Positions 48,501 to 56,296 of a DNA stretch of 64,000 bases are shown here, piece after piece. Under the pieces are notes generated by a model. That model worked only from the letters and a program-made list of their open reading frames with translations. It had not been told where the DNA came from and searched no databases. Source of the DNA: Planctomycetia bacterium (GTDB taxonomy: Bacteria > Planctomycetota > Planctomycetia > Gemmatales > Gemmataceae). The position numbers and the translations under genes are program-made. Within the stretch, counting starts at the first letter, position 1; each line of letters begins with the position of its first letter. The stretch is taken from contig SYHD01000081.1 in the NCBI GenBank assembly GCA_005799265.1, positions 34,367 through 98,366 of the forward strand. Direction: 5' to 3'.

Positions 48501-49238
48501 GTTTTGATCGGCGAAAGCATGACACCGCTCGGTGCGCGCCTGCGATTCCCGGCATTGCGTTTGCGTCCCGGCGATGAAGGGAATGCCAGCGCTGCCGGGG
48601 AGATTCGCATCGTTGGGTCGATGAGTCAGGCGTGGCATACGCCGGAACGGTTCGAGGTTTTGATCGTCACGAATACGAAAAAAATCGACGCGCGGGAGGT
48701 GTCCGCGTCGCTCTTCGAGCCAATGTTGTTCTACCTGGCGATGCTGGCGGGAACGGAAACGAATCGCGATGGCATCGCATCGCAGGCCTGGCTGATGACG
48801 CGAGAAACGGTACTACACGTCGCGCATCAGGGAGGCATCGCGCGCTGGACGTTGCCGGCGGGGACGATCAGTCCGGTCGAGGCGCTGGCGTATCTCGTCG
48901 AGTTGACACGCGATTTCCTCGATCCAACGCAATTCGACTTGTTGCCGTTCGAGTTGCTGAGCGTGGGGCCCGAATTGAAGCGTGCCTATGATTCGACCTT
49001 CACGGGACAGGTCGGACCGGGGGCATTTCGAGAACTGCTTCAAGACAAGATCGTAGAGGCGCGTGAGAGCACGTTTGGCCGGCCGAAAATTCCGCCGCTC
49101 GTGGAGATGATTCAGGCGAAATTGCCGGAGGACGCTCTCGCGAAGGTTCAACGCCGCTTCCGTTTGCTCGACCGTGCGCCGGCACTCGTGCGCCGTCAGC
49201 CGAAGGCGACCAAGACAAAACGAGCGTCAAAATCATGA
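45585..49238 (+). CDS. recC: Exodeoxyribonuclease V subunit gamma
   Basis: 1217 residues, slightly longer than Escherichia coli RecC. RecC is the Chi-recognising subunit of RecBCD, which processes double-strand breaks. It keeps the inactivated helicase fold of RecC: MSTLYLGADPRSLADRLADE at the start, VVPNRCMRKWLRLHLARRLDVAINLRFEE, HFFGFSHLADLHARAITWLA and VRFYHLNAAT. No Walker motif is present, as expected. The ATG at 45585 is chosen because it begins the conserved N-terminus; no strong ribosome binding site is visible. Its stop overlaps recB by 4 bases (ATGA). Confidence 0.9.
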   Translation: MSTLYLGADPRSLADRLADELDASAKHGDFFETTLVVVPNRCMRKWLRLHLARRLDVAINLRFEEIDAALWQILTHADPRSGVAVPEPIDENLYRLMMLSVLLDEDDSELAPLRRYLQLQEAGLARLSCRRAWHLADRLGLLLRDYEEHRQDELIQRWLKYHLGLKGASEFHQMMERAQRALFLHITREPDGKRALLNRLGERTLKSLPQYAMELLTLDPREGKQAVHFFGFSHLADLHARAITWLAASFDVRFYHLNAATSAIESVDLATLPAIADGLREADGSDIARLWGRAGAESLGLIARRFSAANFLVERVTDSSRPRGKRSVSVLARLHDNLLGRAKGKTRLEQDCSLQIVGCPGPMREAETVCNSILFNLHENKTLRQTDIAVLVTDMTKYRPILQAVFERPPRRLTYNMLDYSAANTSTFGQALLGMLDLALDSFSRAHVFQVVLNPCFLAKLGIDRTAATVWLDWADSLGVYQGWDAQEKEEQGYPRSPFYAWRLGLQRLRLGRYMDVVAEDDGEPAPRYGHIIPFADLASGDRDQLDAFCQAIEGLLPTLTRLRRANMTGERWAIVLRRLIHEFLEVPEDRPEEGQVREAVLAALEPLTSWDALQPALRKSRGLPLALVREYVQSQLEALEGHHGEYLTGGVTIAQLQPMRAVPFAIVYVLGLGDDLFPGSNALSSFDLRGVQRIPGDIRPAEQRLYDFLATILSAQQKLYLLYSNHNLQKDQALLPAVPLQQLQRYLGQHILEDRFEAVTMPVALDDIRYVDPTRQPKTQDVLVQYREAERSLSLRAVQRNHQLALTAAQQTELVQQYKSFQQDFTLAAEPNEAPAKTHLVALGELRRFLQMPALAALRRHLHIDEDDEAEAEDDEPLVTGQRAANALVRQTIQQLLQSATKTGVKLALQSWQERFTAAYADARLRSQVPEEAFGEIDQAALRRDLMERIHGAGQIESFLREHEQMTFCGPVLIGESMTPLGARLRFPALRLRPGDEGNASAAGEIRIVGSMSQAWHTPERFEVLIVTNTKKIDAREVSASLFEPMLFYLAMLAGTETNRDGIASQAWLMTRETVLHVAHQGGIARWTLPAGTISPVEALAYLVELTRDFLDPTQFDLLPFELLSVGPELKRAYDSTFTGQVGPGAFRELLQDKIVEARESTFGRPKIPPLVEMIQAKLPEDALAKVQRRFRLLDRAPALVRRQPKATKTKRASKS

Positions 49239-52200
49239 ACGAAACCCCTGCCAGCGTGGAGAACTTCGATCTAAGCCGGCACGCGGTCGTCGAGGCGTCG
49301 GCCGGTACGGGGAAAACGTACACGATCGAGAACCTTGTGCTGCGTCTCTTGACGGAGGAGGACGTGCCGCTCGAGCAAATCCTCCTCGTCACCTTCACCG
49401 AGAAAGCGACGGGCGATCTGAAGACGCGTTTGCGCATCGCCCTCGAACGCGCGGCCCAACGCAGCGACGACGATGCGGCACGTTACGCCACGGCGCTCAG
49501 TCAATTCGATCAGGCCCCGGTTTTCACGATCCACGGCTTCTGTCAGCGGCTCGCCCAAGAGTACGCGCTGGAGCAAGGCCAGGACTTTCGGCTCGGCCTC
49601 GCGGACGATCCCGATCTGCTCCGGATGCTCTTGCGCGAAATCCAACGCAAGGACTGGCGCAAGCACTTTGGCCCGCGCCTGCGCGCCGTTCTCGAAACGG
49701 CGAATTACAGCCGGGAGACCGCGGAGGACTTTGACAAGAAAATACTGGAGATCGCCAGCCGTTGCAAGCCGCGCGCGGGGCATCAGCTTCGTCCGACGTT
49801 TGTGCTCGACTGGTGGCAGCGGCTCGACGAGGCCGGCGCCAACTGGACCGGGCAACTCGAAATCTTCACGATTCACGCCCTGCATGAACGGCTGCGCGAC
49901 TACAAACGCCAGCACGGCTTTCAGAGCTTCGATGACATGATTGCCGATGTTGAAGAATGCCTTGATCCCGCCAGGAATCCCGATGCCGAGCGCTTCGCCA
50001 AGGTGTTGCGACAGCGTTATCGCTACGGCATCGTCGATGAATTCCAGGATACCGACCCGTTGCAGTGGCGCATTTTTCGGCGCATCTTTCTCGACGGCCG
50101 CGAGTCGAAGCTCTTCATCGTCGGTGATCCCAAGCAAGCGATCTTCGGCTTCCGCGGCGCCGACCTGCCGACCTATTTGCACGCCGCAAATGAGATGACG
50201 GGGCGTTTCAGCGCCTGCGCATATCCGCTGCAAATCAACTGGCGTTCCGATCCCGATTTGCTCGACGGCTTGAATTGCCTGTTCCAGGACGGCGAGTGGT
50301 TCCCGCAAGCCTCGGGGATCCGCTACCTGCCTGTTCATGCGCCCGACGATGACAAACGGCAAACACGCATCGAAGAAGACCACACCGATCGCCCAGCCCT
50401 GATGATGGTCGATCTCGGCGACGCGCCGACGATGAAGCTCGCCCAAAAGCAGTTCGCGCGTTTCATCGTTCACGAGATTCAACGCCTGCTCAACGATCGC
50501 GACGGCCCGCGTTTGACCTTTGCGCACAAGAGCCTCACGGCTCGGCCGATTCATGCCGGGGACTTCTGCATCCTCATCATGAAACGCCCCGACGCGAATC
50601 CTATCGTGCAAGCGCTCGACTTCGCGGGGATTCCTTACAGCTTTTACAAGCAGACGGGGCTCTGGCATTCGGACGAAGCCAATCATGTCGAGATCCTCTT
50701 GCAAACGCTCGTCCGTTCCGACGATGCCGCATCGTTTCGCAAGGCGCTCTTGACGTGCTTTTTCCGCATTAAACCGACGGACCTCGCGCGTTGCCCTGAC
50801 GTGCCGATGCAGCATCCCGCCCGGCAACTTTACCAAAGTTGGCTCGCCTGCGCAGAAGAGCGCCGCTGGTCAGCGCTGTTCCGATCGCTTCTGGAAGACA
50901 CGGGTCTTTTGTTTCACGATACCGATCAACCCGACGCCGATCGACGGCTGACAAACTTGCGGCAAATCCTGTCGACGTTGGAACAGGTCGGCCACGGATT
51001 CAATTTCGATCTCGTTGGCATGCTCGACTGGATCGTCCAACGCCGCAACCAACGCGACAGCGGCGAAACGGACATGCAGCCGGTGGACCTGAATCGGCCG
51101 CGAGTCAAGATCATGACCATCCATTCGAGCAAAGGGCTGGAATTTCCGATCGTCTTCATGGCCGGCGGCTTCACGCAAGGCAACCAGATCGGGACGACGA
51201 TCTATCGCGACGACAAGCAACGCAGCGTTTTCGATCTCTGTCCGGACAATGACGCCAGGGAGCGAGTCAGCGCCGAGCTATTGTCCGAGCAGAGACGATT
51301 GCTATACGTGGCGTTGACGCGGCCGATCTTCAAGCTCTATGTGCCCAAGGTGAAGATTCCCCAGCGCAGACAGTGGGTCGGACCGGCGGGGACCATCCTG
51401 TTGTCCGCGCTGGAAAAGGCGTGCCCGGACAAACTCGGCCCCCTCGTCGCGGAAATCATCAAGCCGGCGCCTGCCCTCGTGCTCACGAAGCCCGAATCGG
51501 ACGCTGTGTCCGAAGCTCAACCGCTTCATCCCATTCAGATCAATGGCCCGCTCTTTCCGGTGATCGATCAAGGCCTCGGCAAACGCCGGATCGTGGTGCG
51601 CTCGTTTTCGAGCATGACGCGGCATCACCTGTCGCAAGTCGGCGAGGGCGAGAGTTTCGGCGCGGCGTTGCCGCGCGGCGATGAGGACGCGGCGCCGCTG
51701 GCCGAGCGAGACGATCCATTGCGCGGCCCCGTCTTCGGCGACATGGTTCACAACGTCCTTGAGCGCATCGATTTCGCGGAGGTCGCACGTACGGAACAGC
51801 CGGATGAGCTGATCGTCGCCGGCGCGCGGGCGCGCACGCTGATGGACGCCGAGATTCGCGCCAACGTCGGAAAATTACGCACGCGCACGCCACGCGAAAA
51901 ACTTGAGGACGCGTGCCGGACGCAAATCGCGGCTCTTGTCTGGCACTCTCTGCGTACGCCGCTGGCATGCGTGGGTTCGCCCTTGTGCGCGATACCGACG
52001 CGGGATCGATTACACGAGATCGAGTTCCAGTATCCTGAACACGCCGGCGCCGCGGTCGCCAGTGACGTGCGCGCGGAAGATGGTTTCATCACTGGCTTCA
52101 TGGATCTGTTGTTTCGGGCGAGGGAGCGATATTACCTCGTCGATTTCAAGACTAACCTGCTCGCCGCGTATGGCCCCGCGCAGATCGAGCGCAGCATGGA

Positions 52201-52417
52201 CGAGTCCGATTATCACCGCCAGTACCAGCTTTACCTGCAAGCCGTGTTGCGCTGGCTGCGGCGCGTGCATGGACCGCAATTCGCTTTCGAGAAACACTTC
52301 GGCGGCGTGTATTATCTCTATGTGCGCGGCATGAACGGCCGCGACGAGACGACGGGCGTCTTCTTTCACGCGCCGACCAAGCAAGATCTGGATCTCAAGC
52401 ACGTGTTGAATGGTTGA
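49235..52417 (+). CDS. recB: Exodeoxyribonuclease V subunit beta, helicase and nuclease
   Basis: 1060 residues. SF1 UvrD-like helicase with Walker A EASAGTGKTYTI (20-31), Walker B VDEFQDTDPLQWRIF (about 266-280), and later PRVKIMTIHSSKGLEFPIVF and LSEQRRLLYVALTRP. The C-terminal nuclease domain has GFMDLLFRARERYYLVDFKT (about 955-974) with the DFK of the RecB nuclease motif. It is shorter than E. coli RecB (about 1180) but both domains are complete. It starts four bases before the recC stop and is followed eight bases after its stop by recD. Confidence 0.93.
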   Translation: MNETPASVENFDLSRHAVVEASAGTGKTYTIENLVLRLLTEEDVPLEQILLVTFTEKATGDLKTRLRIALERAAQRSDDDAARYATALSQFDQAPVFTIHGFCQRLAQEYALEQGQDFRLGLADDPDLLRMLLREIQRKDWRKHFGPRLRAVLETANYSRETAEDFDKKILEIASRCKPRAGHQLRPTFVLDWWQRLDEAGANWTGQLEIFTIHALHERLRDYKRQHGFQSFDDMIADVEECLDPARNPDAERFAKVLRQRYRYGIVDEFQDTDPLQWRIFRRIFLDGRESKLFIVGDPKQAIFGFRGADLPTYLHAANEMTGRFSACAYPLQINWRSDPDLLDGLNCLFQDGEWFPQASGIRYLPVHAPDDDKRQTRIEEDHTDRPALMMVDLGDAPTMKLAQKQFARFIVHEIQRLLNDRDGPRLTFAHKSLTARPIHAGDFCILIMKRPDANPIVQALDFAGIPYSFYKQTGLWHSDEANHVEILLQTLVRSDDAASFRKALLTCFFRIKPTDLARCPDVPMQHPARQLYQSWLACAEERRWSALFRSLLEDTGLLFHDTDQPDADRRLTNLRQILSTLEQVGHGFNFDLVGMLDWIVQRRNQRDSGETDMQPVDLNRPRVKIMTIHSSKGLEFPIVFMAGGFTQGNQIGTTIYRDDKQRSVFDLCPDNDARERVSAELLSEQRRLLYVALTRPIFKLYVPKVKIPQRRQWVGPAGTILLSALEKACPDKLGPLVAEIIKPAPALVLTKPESDAVSEAQPLHPIQINGPLFPVIDQGLGKRRIVVRSFSSMTRHHLSQVGEGESFGAALPRGDEDAAPLAERDDPLRGPVFGDMVHNVLERIDFAEVARTEQPDELIVAGARARTLMDAEIRANVGKLRTRTPREKLEDACRTQIAALVWHSLRTPLACVGSPLCAIPTRDRLHEIEFQYPEHAGAAVASDVRAEDGFITGFMDLLFRARERYYLVDFKTNLLAAYGPAQIERSMDESDYHRQYQLYLQAVLRWLRRVHGPQFAFEKHFGGVYYLYVRGMNGRDETTGVFFHAPTKQDLDLKHVLNG

Positions 52418-52425
52418 GGGAGAAA

Positions 52426-54426
52426 ATGGTCGAATCAGGTGAATTCCCCTATTTCCTGAGAGAGCTGTTCCCGGATGCTGGGGCGGCGCTCGCACGTTTG
52501 TTGCAGAGCGCTGCGGAAAACGCGTACCTTTCACGCACCGATTTCTACACCATGCGCGACTGGCTGGAACTGGCCGACCGCACCGATGACGAGGCCTTGT
52601 CTGCCATCCTGATCTTGATGTTGACGGCATTGGAAGAAGGCAGCCTGTGCATCGAAATCTCCGCGCCGTCCCTCGGCGGCCGCCTGGCTGATTTGGCGTC
52701 CGACGCCGACGCCAAAGAATGGACGCGGCGCATCTTGGCCGCGCTTGACGGACGAGGGTTTCCGGAACTGATCGGCGCCTCGCTTCGCGATGCCAGGCCG
52801 ATCGTCGTCCAGGAATTCGCCGGCCTGCGCCATCTCTATTTCCAGAAGTACTTGCGTGCAGAGCTCGATTTCAGACGCGAACTAGAAGCGCGTCTTGCAA
52901 ACAAGCCAGAGGAATTGACTGCCGAGTGGGCAAACATTCTTAACGAGGTGCTCCATCGTGATCCGCTGCGAATCGCACACCGACCGCTCGAACTGGATCG
53001 CGATCAGAAGCTCGCGCTGGGCGTCTCCCTGTGCAGTCCCTTCGCGATTATCTCAGGCGGTCCAGGGACCGGCAAGACATCGATTGTCCTGACGCTCTTG
53101 CGCTGCCTGATGCGCGGCGGCGTTTCTCCCGAGCGCATCGCCATCGCCGCGCCGACTGGGCGTGCAGCGCAGCGTCTCACCGATTCGCTGCGTGTCGGGC
53201 TTTCGCGGCTCGAATCGCCCGCCGACGCTCCGCTTGCCGACCTCGCCGCGTCCACGCTGCATCAGCTCCTCGGCTATCGTCCGACGCGCAATCTCTTCAC
53301 CAGGCATCGCGAGAATCCCATCCCGGCCGATGTTGTCATCATTGACGAAGTCTCGATGGTCGGTCTGGTGCTGATGTCGCAGCTACTCGACGCGCTGGAT
53401 TCCGGCACGCGGCTGATTTTACTCGGCGACAAGGACCAACTTCCTTCCGTCGAGGCCGGGGCCGTACTCGCTCAGCTCGTGCCGGATGGGCAAGACAACG
53501 GCTTCTCCGACGATCACGCCGAGCGCCTTGCCAAGATGTTTCCCGATCTGAATGTTCCTCGAAATGCGCGGGCGCGGGCGTTGCAGGATCACGTCGTCCT
53601 GCTCAAGACGAATCATCGCTCGGAGCCGCGCATTCGTGAAGCCGCGCAGGCGATCAACGCTCAAGATGACGGCGTTGTCGATCGGCTGCCGCGCGTGACG
53701 GGACTCGACACGTTGGAATCGCAAGGGGGTTGCTGGCTTCTGGAGCAAGTTCAGCAATCGGGAAACGAGATCCGCGCCGTTGTGCAGAAATGGGCCGACT
53801 ACTCCTACGCGCACAGCCGGCACAATGGCGCGACGCTGGCCGAGTTGCTCGGCGCCGCCTCGACCGACGATGCGATCAAGATGCCGGAGCGTGTTCGCGA
53901 TTTGTTCACGCTGCTGGATCGCTTTCGGCTCTTGACGCTAGTTCGAGACGGCGCCTGGGGCTGCGTTGAAATCAATCGCACGATCGATCAGTATCTGCGC
54001 CCGCGTCTCGATCCACAAGCGTGCGGCCGGCTCTTCGTGGGCGCCCCGGTGCTCATCACGCGCAACGACGCCCCGCGCGGGCTTTTCAATGGCGACGTCG
54101 GCATTACGCTACGTAATCGCAAGGGGGGCCTCGACGTGCTCTTTCAGCGTCAAGGTGGCTGTGCGGCATTCCCAGCGGAGGCGCTTCCCGCACACGAGCT
54201 CGGCTTCGCGCTGACGGTTCACAAGAGCCAAGGCTCCGAGTACGCCAATGTGATGGTCGTTCTGTCGCCGACAGGGGGCCGGCGGTTATTGACGAAGGAG
54301 CTGATCTACACGGCGATCACGCGTGCCAAATCGCTTGCGGTCATTTGCGCCGCCAAGGACGTGCTCAAGTTCGCGATCCGCCGAAAGATTGTGCGCGAGT
54401 CAGGCGTGTTCCGCCATGACCCGTAG
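52426..54426 (+). CDS. recD: Exodeoxyribonuclease V subunit alpha
   Basis: 666 residues; the second, fast helicase motor of RecBCD. SF1 motifs: Walker A AIISGGPGTGKTSIV (about 207-221), Walker B VVIIDEVSMVGLVL, LLGDKDQLPSVEAGAVLAQL, TNHRSEPRIREAAQAI and LTVHKSQGSEYANVMVVLSP. It carries the N-terminal helical domain (about 1-190) of RecD1-type proteins rather than RecD2. The ATG at 52426 has GGGAG just upstream and lies eight bases after the recB stop. The operon ends in a palindromic region at 54440. Confidence 0.93.
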   Translation: MVESGEFPYFLRELFPDAGAALARLLQSAAENAYLSRTDFYTMRDWLELADRTDDEALSAILILMLTALEEGSLCIEISAPSLGGRLADLASDADAKEWTRRILAALDGRGFPELIGASLRDARPIVVQEFAGLRHLYFQKYLRAELDFRRELEARLANKPEELTAEWANILNEVLHRDPLRIAHRPLELDRDQKLALGVSLCSPFAIISGGPGTGKTSIVLTLLRCLMRGGVSPERIAIAAPTGRAAQRLTDSLRVGLSRLESPADAPLADLAASTLHQLLGYRPTRNLFTRHRENPIPADVVIIDEVSMVGLVLMSQLLDALDSGTRLILLGDKDQLPSVEAGAVLAQLVPDGQDNGFSDDHAERLAKMFPDLNVPRNARARALQDHVVLLKTNHRSEPRIREAAQAINAQDDGVVDRLPRVTGLDTLESQGGCWLLEQVQQSGNEIRAVVQKWADYSYAHSRHNGATLAELLGAASTDDAIKMPERVRDLFTLLDRFRLLTLVRDGAWGCVEINRTIDQYLRPRLDPQACGRLFVGAPVLITRNDAPRGLFNGDVGITLRNRKGGLDVLFQRQGGCAAFPAEALPAHELGFALTVHKSQGSEYANVMVVLSPTGGRRLLTKELIYTAITRAKSLAVICAAKDVLKFAIRRKIVRESGVFRHDP

Positions 54427-54439
54427 AGGATGCGAAATC

Positions 54440-54584
54440 GTAACCGTTTACCCCTCTCCCCTGTACTCAGGGGAGAGGGGCCGGGGGGTGAGGGGTTGGG
54501 GCGTCGCGCAACTGTCTGTTCTTCCCCCTCACCCCCGACCCCTCTCCCCCTGAGTACAGGGGGAGAGGGGAGATCAACGGTTAC
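54440..54584. repeat. Large cruciform of two inverted family C elements
   Basis: Two family C elements (about 54451-54494 and 54523-54572) face each other, framed by perfectly complementary GTAACCGTT and AACGGTTAC. They share a GTACTCAG/CTGAGTAC loop sequence. It sits between the convergent recD and amidohydrolase stop codons, so it may terminate transcription from both sides. Confidence 0.85.
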
Positions 54585-54590
54585 GCAAGC

Positions 54591-55622
54591 TCAAACGGCT
54601 GGCAGATCCAACAATCGCTTCGCATTGGCGTGATACACCATCCCAAGCACATCGTATGGCAATCCGACGCCGCGCAATGTCGGCGTGCTCGCACCATCCG
54701 TCGGCGTGAAGTCGCTGTCCGCGATCGGGCTTGGGCCGACCCAGGCGCTTTCCCATAGCGTGCGCTGACACCAATAGCGGCTCACGTAGTGCGCGCGGGT
54801 CAGATGATGCCGCGTCACCAGATCGGTGCCGAACAGGAAGCGATCAGGATAGCGCAAGATCAGATCGCGATGCGCCTTGGCGCGTGGCGACACCTCGCGA
54901 ACTTGCCATTTCGTGGCGCTAGTGTCGATGTGGAAGCACGGGTATTTTTCGAGGAGCGTTTCGAGATGATCCGGGTGCTCCGAATCGCCGGCCATGTGCG
55001 CGCCGATCCAGATCATGTCGGGAAACAGCGTCATCATGCGTTCGAGACCGACGTAGGCATCCGCCTTGGTGCCGAACTTGGCGATGTCGGCGTAGACAGT
55101 GCGAAACCAGACATCGGGATCGGCGACATGCACCATGACGATGCGTACCCCCGCGGAGCGCGCACGCTTGAGGGCCTCGATGCGCCAGGGGGCATCAATG
55201 AAAAGACCGCGTTCGCGCCCGCGCGGCGCCGACCATAGCTTGACGATCTTGACACCCAGCTCCAAGAATTGCTCGAAGGTGTGCAACGCTTGCTCGTCGC
55301 TTTCGTCGGCGGTTCGTTTGTTGACCATCGCGTTAAATTGAAGCTGATCGCCGAATCGCTTACGTAGGGGAACGATATCGTCAGGCGGGCACATCGTTAC
55401 AGTCTGCGTGATGCCGAACTCGGCTGCGGCGGCGAGCATGATTTCAGCTTGTTGTAGACTCGCGCCCGGGCCCTTTCCGAGCGGCGGTCCGGTCGGCGGG
55501 TCGCCTGGCCGCGTGAGCATGACGTGGGAATGAAAATCGACGATCGGCCCCATGTAGCCCAGGTGGCGCCGATCCGCGTAGTCTATGCCAGTGACGTTGT
55601 ATTCGGGTGGGGGTGAGGTCAT
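54591..55622 (-). CDS. Amidohydrolase-2 family metal-dependent hydrolase
   Basis: 343 residues. Barrel with metal-binding HxH in IVDFHSHVML (about 26-35), IVMVHVADPD, a further His in WIGAHMAGDSEH (about 209), DTSAT and the catalytic Asp in FLFGTDLVTR (about 266). This fits amidohydrolase-related (ACMSD/TIM-barrel) hydrolases or decarboxylases acting on cyclic or aromatic acids. Substrate unknown. A family A palindrome lies 34 bases upstream of the start. Convergent with recD. Confidence 0.82.
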   Translation of the reverse strand: MTSPPPEYNVTGIDYADRRHLGYMGPIVDFHSHVMLTRPGDPPTGPPLGKGPGASLQQAEIMLAAAAEFGITQTVTMCPPDDIVPLRKRFGDQLQFNAMVNKRTADESDEQALHTFEQFLELGVKIVKLWSAPRGRERGLFIDAPWRIEALKRARSAGVRIVMVHVADPDVWFRTVYADIAKFGTKADAYVGLERMMTLFPDMIWIGAHMAGDSEHPDHLETLLEKYPCFHIDTSATKWQVREVSPRAKAHRDLILRYPDRFLFGTDLVTRHHLTRAHYVSRYWCQRTLWESAWVGPSPIADSDFTPTDGASTPTLRGVGLPYDVLGMVYHANAKRLLDLPAV

Positions 55623-55656
55623 GCGCCGATCTCCGCCGGGTGTCTTGAGCGAGGTT

Positions 55657-55706
55657 GTTCAGCCGCGGGTCGTAGGCCCGCGCGGTTCTGCGAACCGAGG
55701 CCAAAC
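55657..55706. repeat. Family A palindrome (50 bases, most degenerate full copy)
   Basis: Begins GTTCAGCCGCGGG and ends GAGGCCAAAC; arms match at 18 of 25 positions. It lies between the DinB stop and the amidohydrolase start on the minus strand, 34 bases upstream of the latter. Confidence 0.85.
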
Positions 55707-55712
55707 CGCACG

Positions 55713-56207
55713 TCAAAAAATTACCGGCTTGCCGAGCGCCCGTCTTATGACCGTGAATTGCCCGCCGTGCATCAGCGTGTGATTCGCGGTCAGGATCAAG
55801 AGGGCGCCCAGGGTCGGTGCGTGCTGCGCCATCATGTTCGTGACCGTCTTGTCCAGATCGGCGTCGGAAAGCTTGTCCACGGCGGCGATCGTCGCGGCGC
55901 GCATCTTGCCGAACCATTCGAGATACTGCGCCTTGCCGAGGTAGCCCTCGGCCGGTTCGACCTTCCCCGTGCGTTCGCTGCCAAGCGCTGCGATCGCGGC
56001 CGGAGCTTCGGGATAGTTGACGCCGGGCAATTCGCCGAGGAGGAGAAATTTTTCGGCCATGATGAGGTGGGCGAGTTGCCAGGCAATATTATTGGCGCTC
56101 GGAACGGGACGTGCCGTCAGGTCTTTGTCGCTCAGATCGTTGAGGAACATCTGGAGCGTGTCTTGAGTGGAACGCAAGGCGATCTTGACCACCTCTTTGG
56201 CTTGCAT
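55713..56207 (-). CDS. DinB family four-helix-bundle protein
   Basis: 164 residues. The four-helix bundle with the His triad of DinB/YfiT-type metal sites is visible: ANNIAWQLAHLIMAEKFLLL (first His) and LTANHTLMHGGQFTVIRRAL (second and third His). Members bind nickel or zinc and include glutathione- or mycothiol-dependent transferases; substrate unknown. The start at 56207 is set by GGAG six bases upstream; an ATG at 56219 is possible. Lies 89 bases after the helicase stop. Confidence 0.85.
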   Translation of the reverse strand: MQAKEVVKIALRSTQDTLQMFLNDLSDKDLTARPVPSANNIAWQLAHLIMAEKFLLLGELPGVNYPEAPAAIAALGSERTGKVEPAEGYLGKAQYLEWFGKMRAATIAAVDKLSDADLDKTVTNMMAQHAPTLGALLILTANHTLMHGGQFTVIRRALGKPVIF

Positions 56208-56264
56208 GGAATGCTCCATAGGGGGAAGAAAATAATCTCGCAGATCATGATATGACTTGCAGCC

Positions 56265-56291
56265 GTGGGGCACGTTGCCAACGTGCCCCAC
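56265..56291. repeat. Palindromic element E after the helicase gene
   Basis: Perfect 27-base palindrome GTGGGGCACGTTG plus its inverse, with no loop, five bases beyond the stop of the minus-strand helicase gene. Possibly a terminator or a mobile palindrome. Confidence 0.8.
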
Positions 56292-56296
56292 AAGAA

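Noticed and set aside
49271..50836. 521-residue minus-strand open frame opposite recB
   Set aside because: Antisense to helicase motifs of recB, no ribosome binding site, no recognisable domain.
44750..56207. Prophage or integrative element around the recCBD region
   Set aside because: No integrase, tRNA boundary, direct repeats or phage structural genes are seen; codon use is like the flanks.
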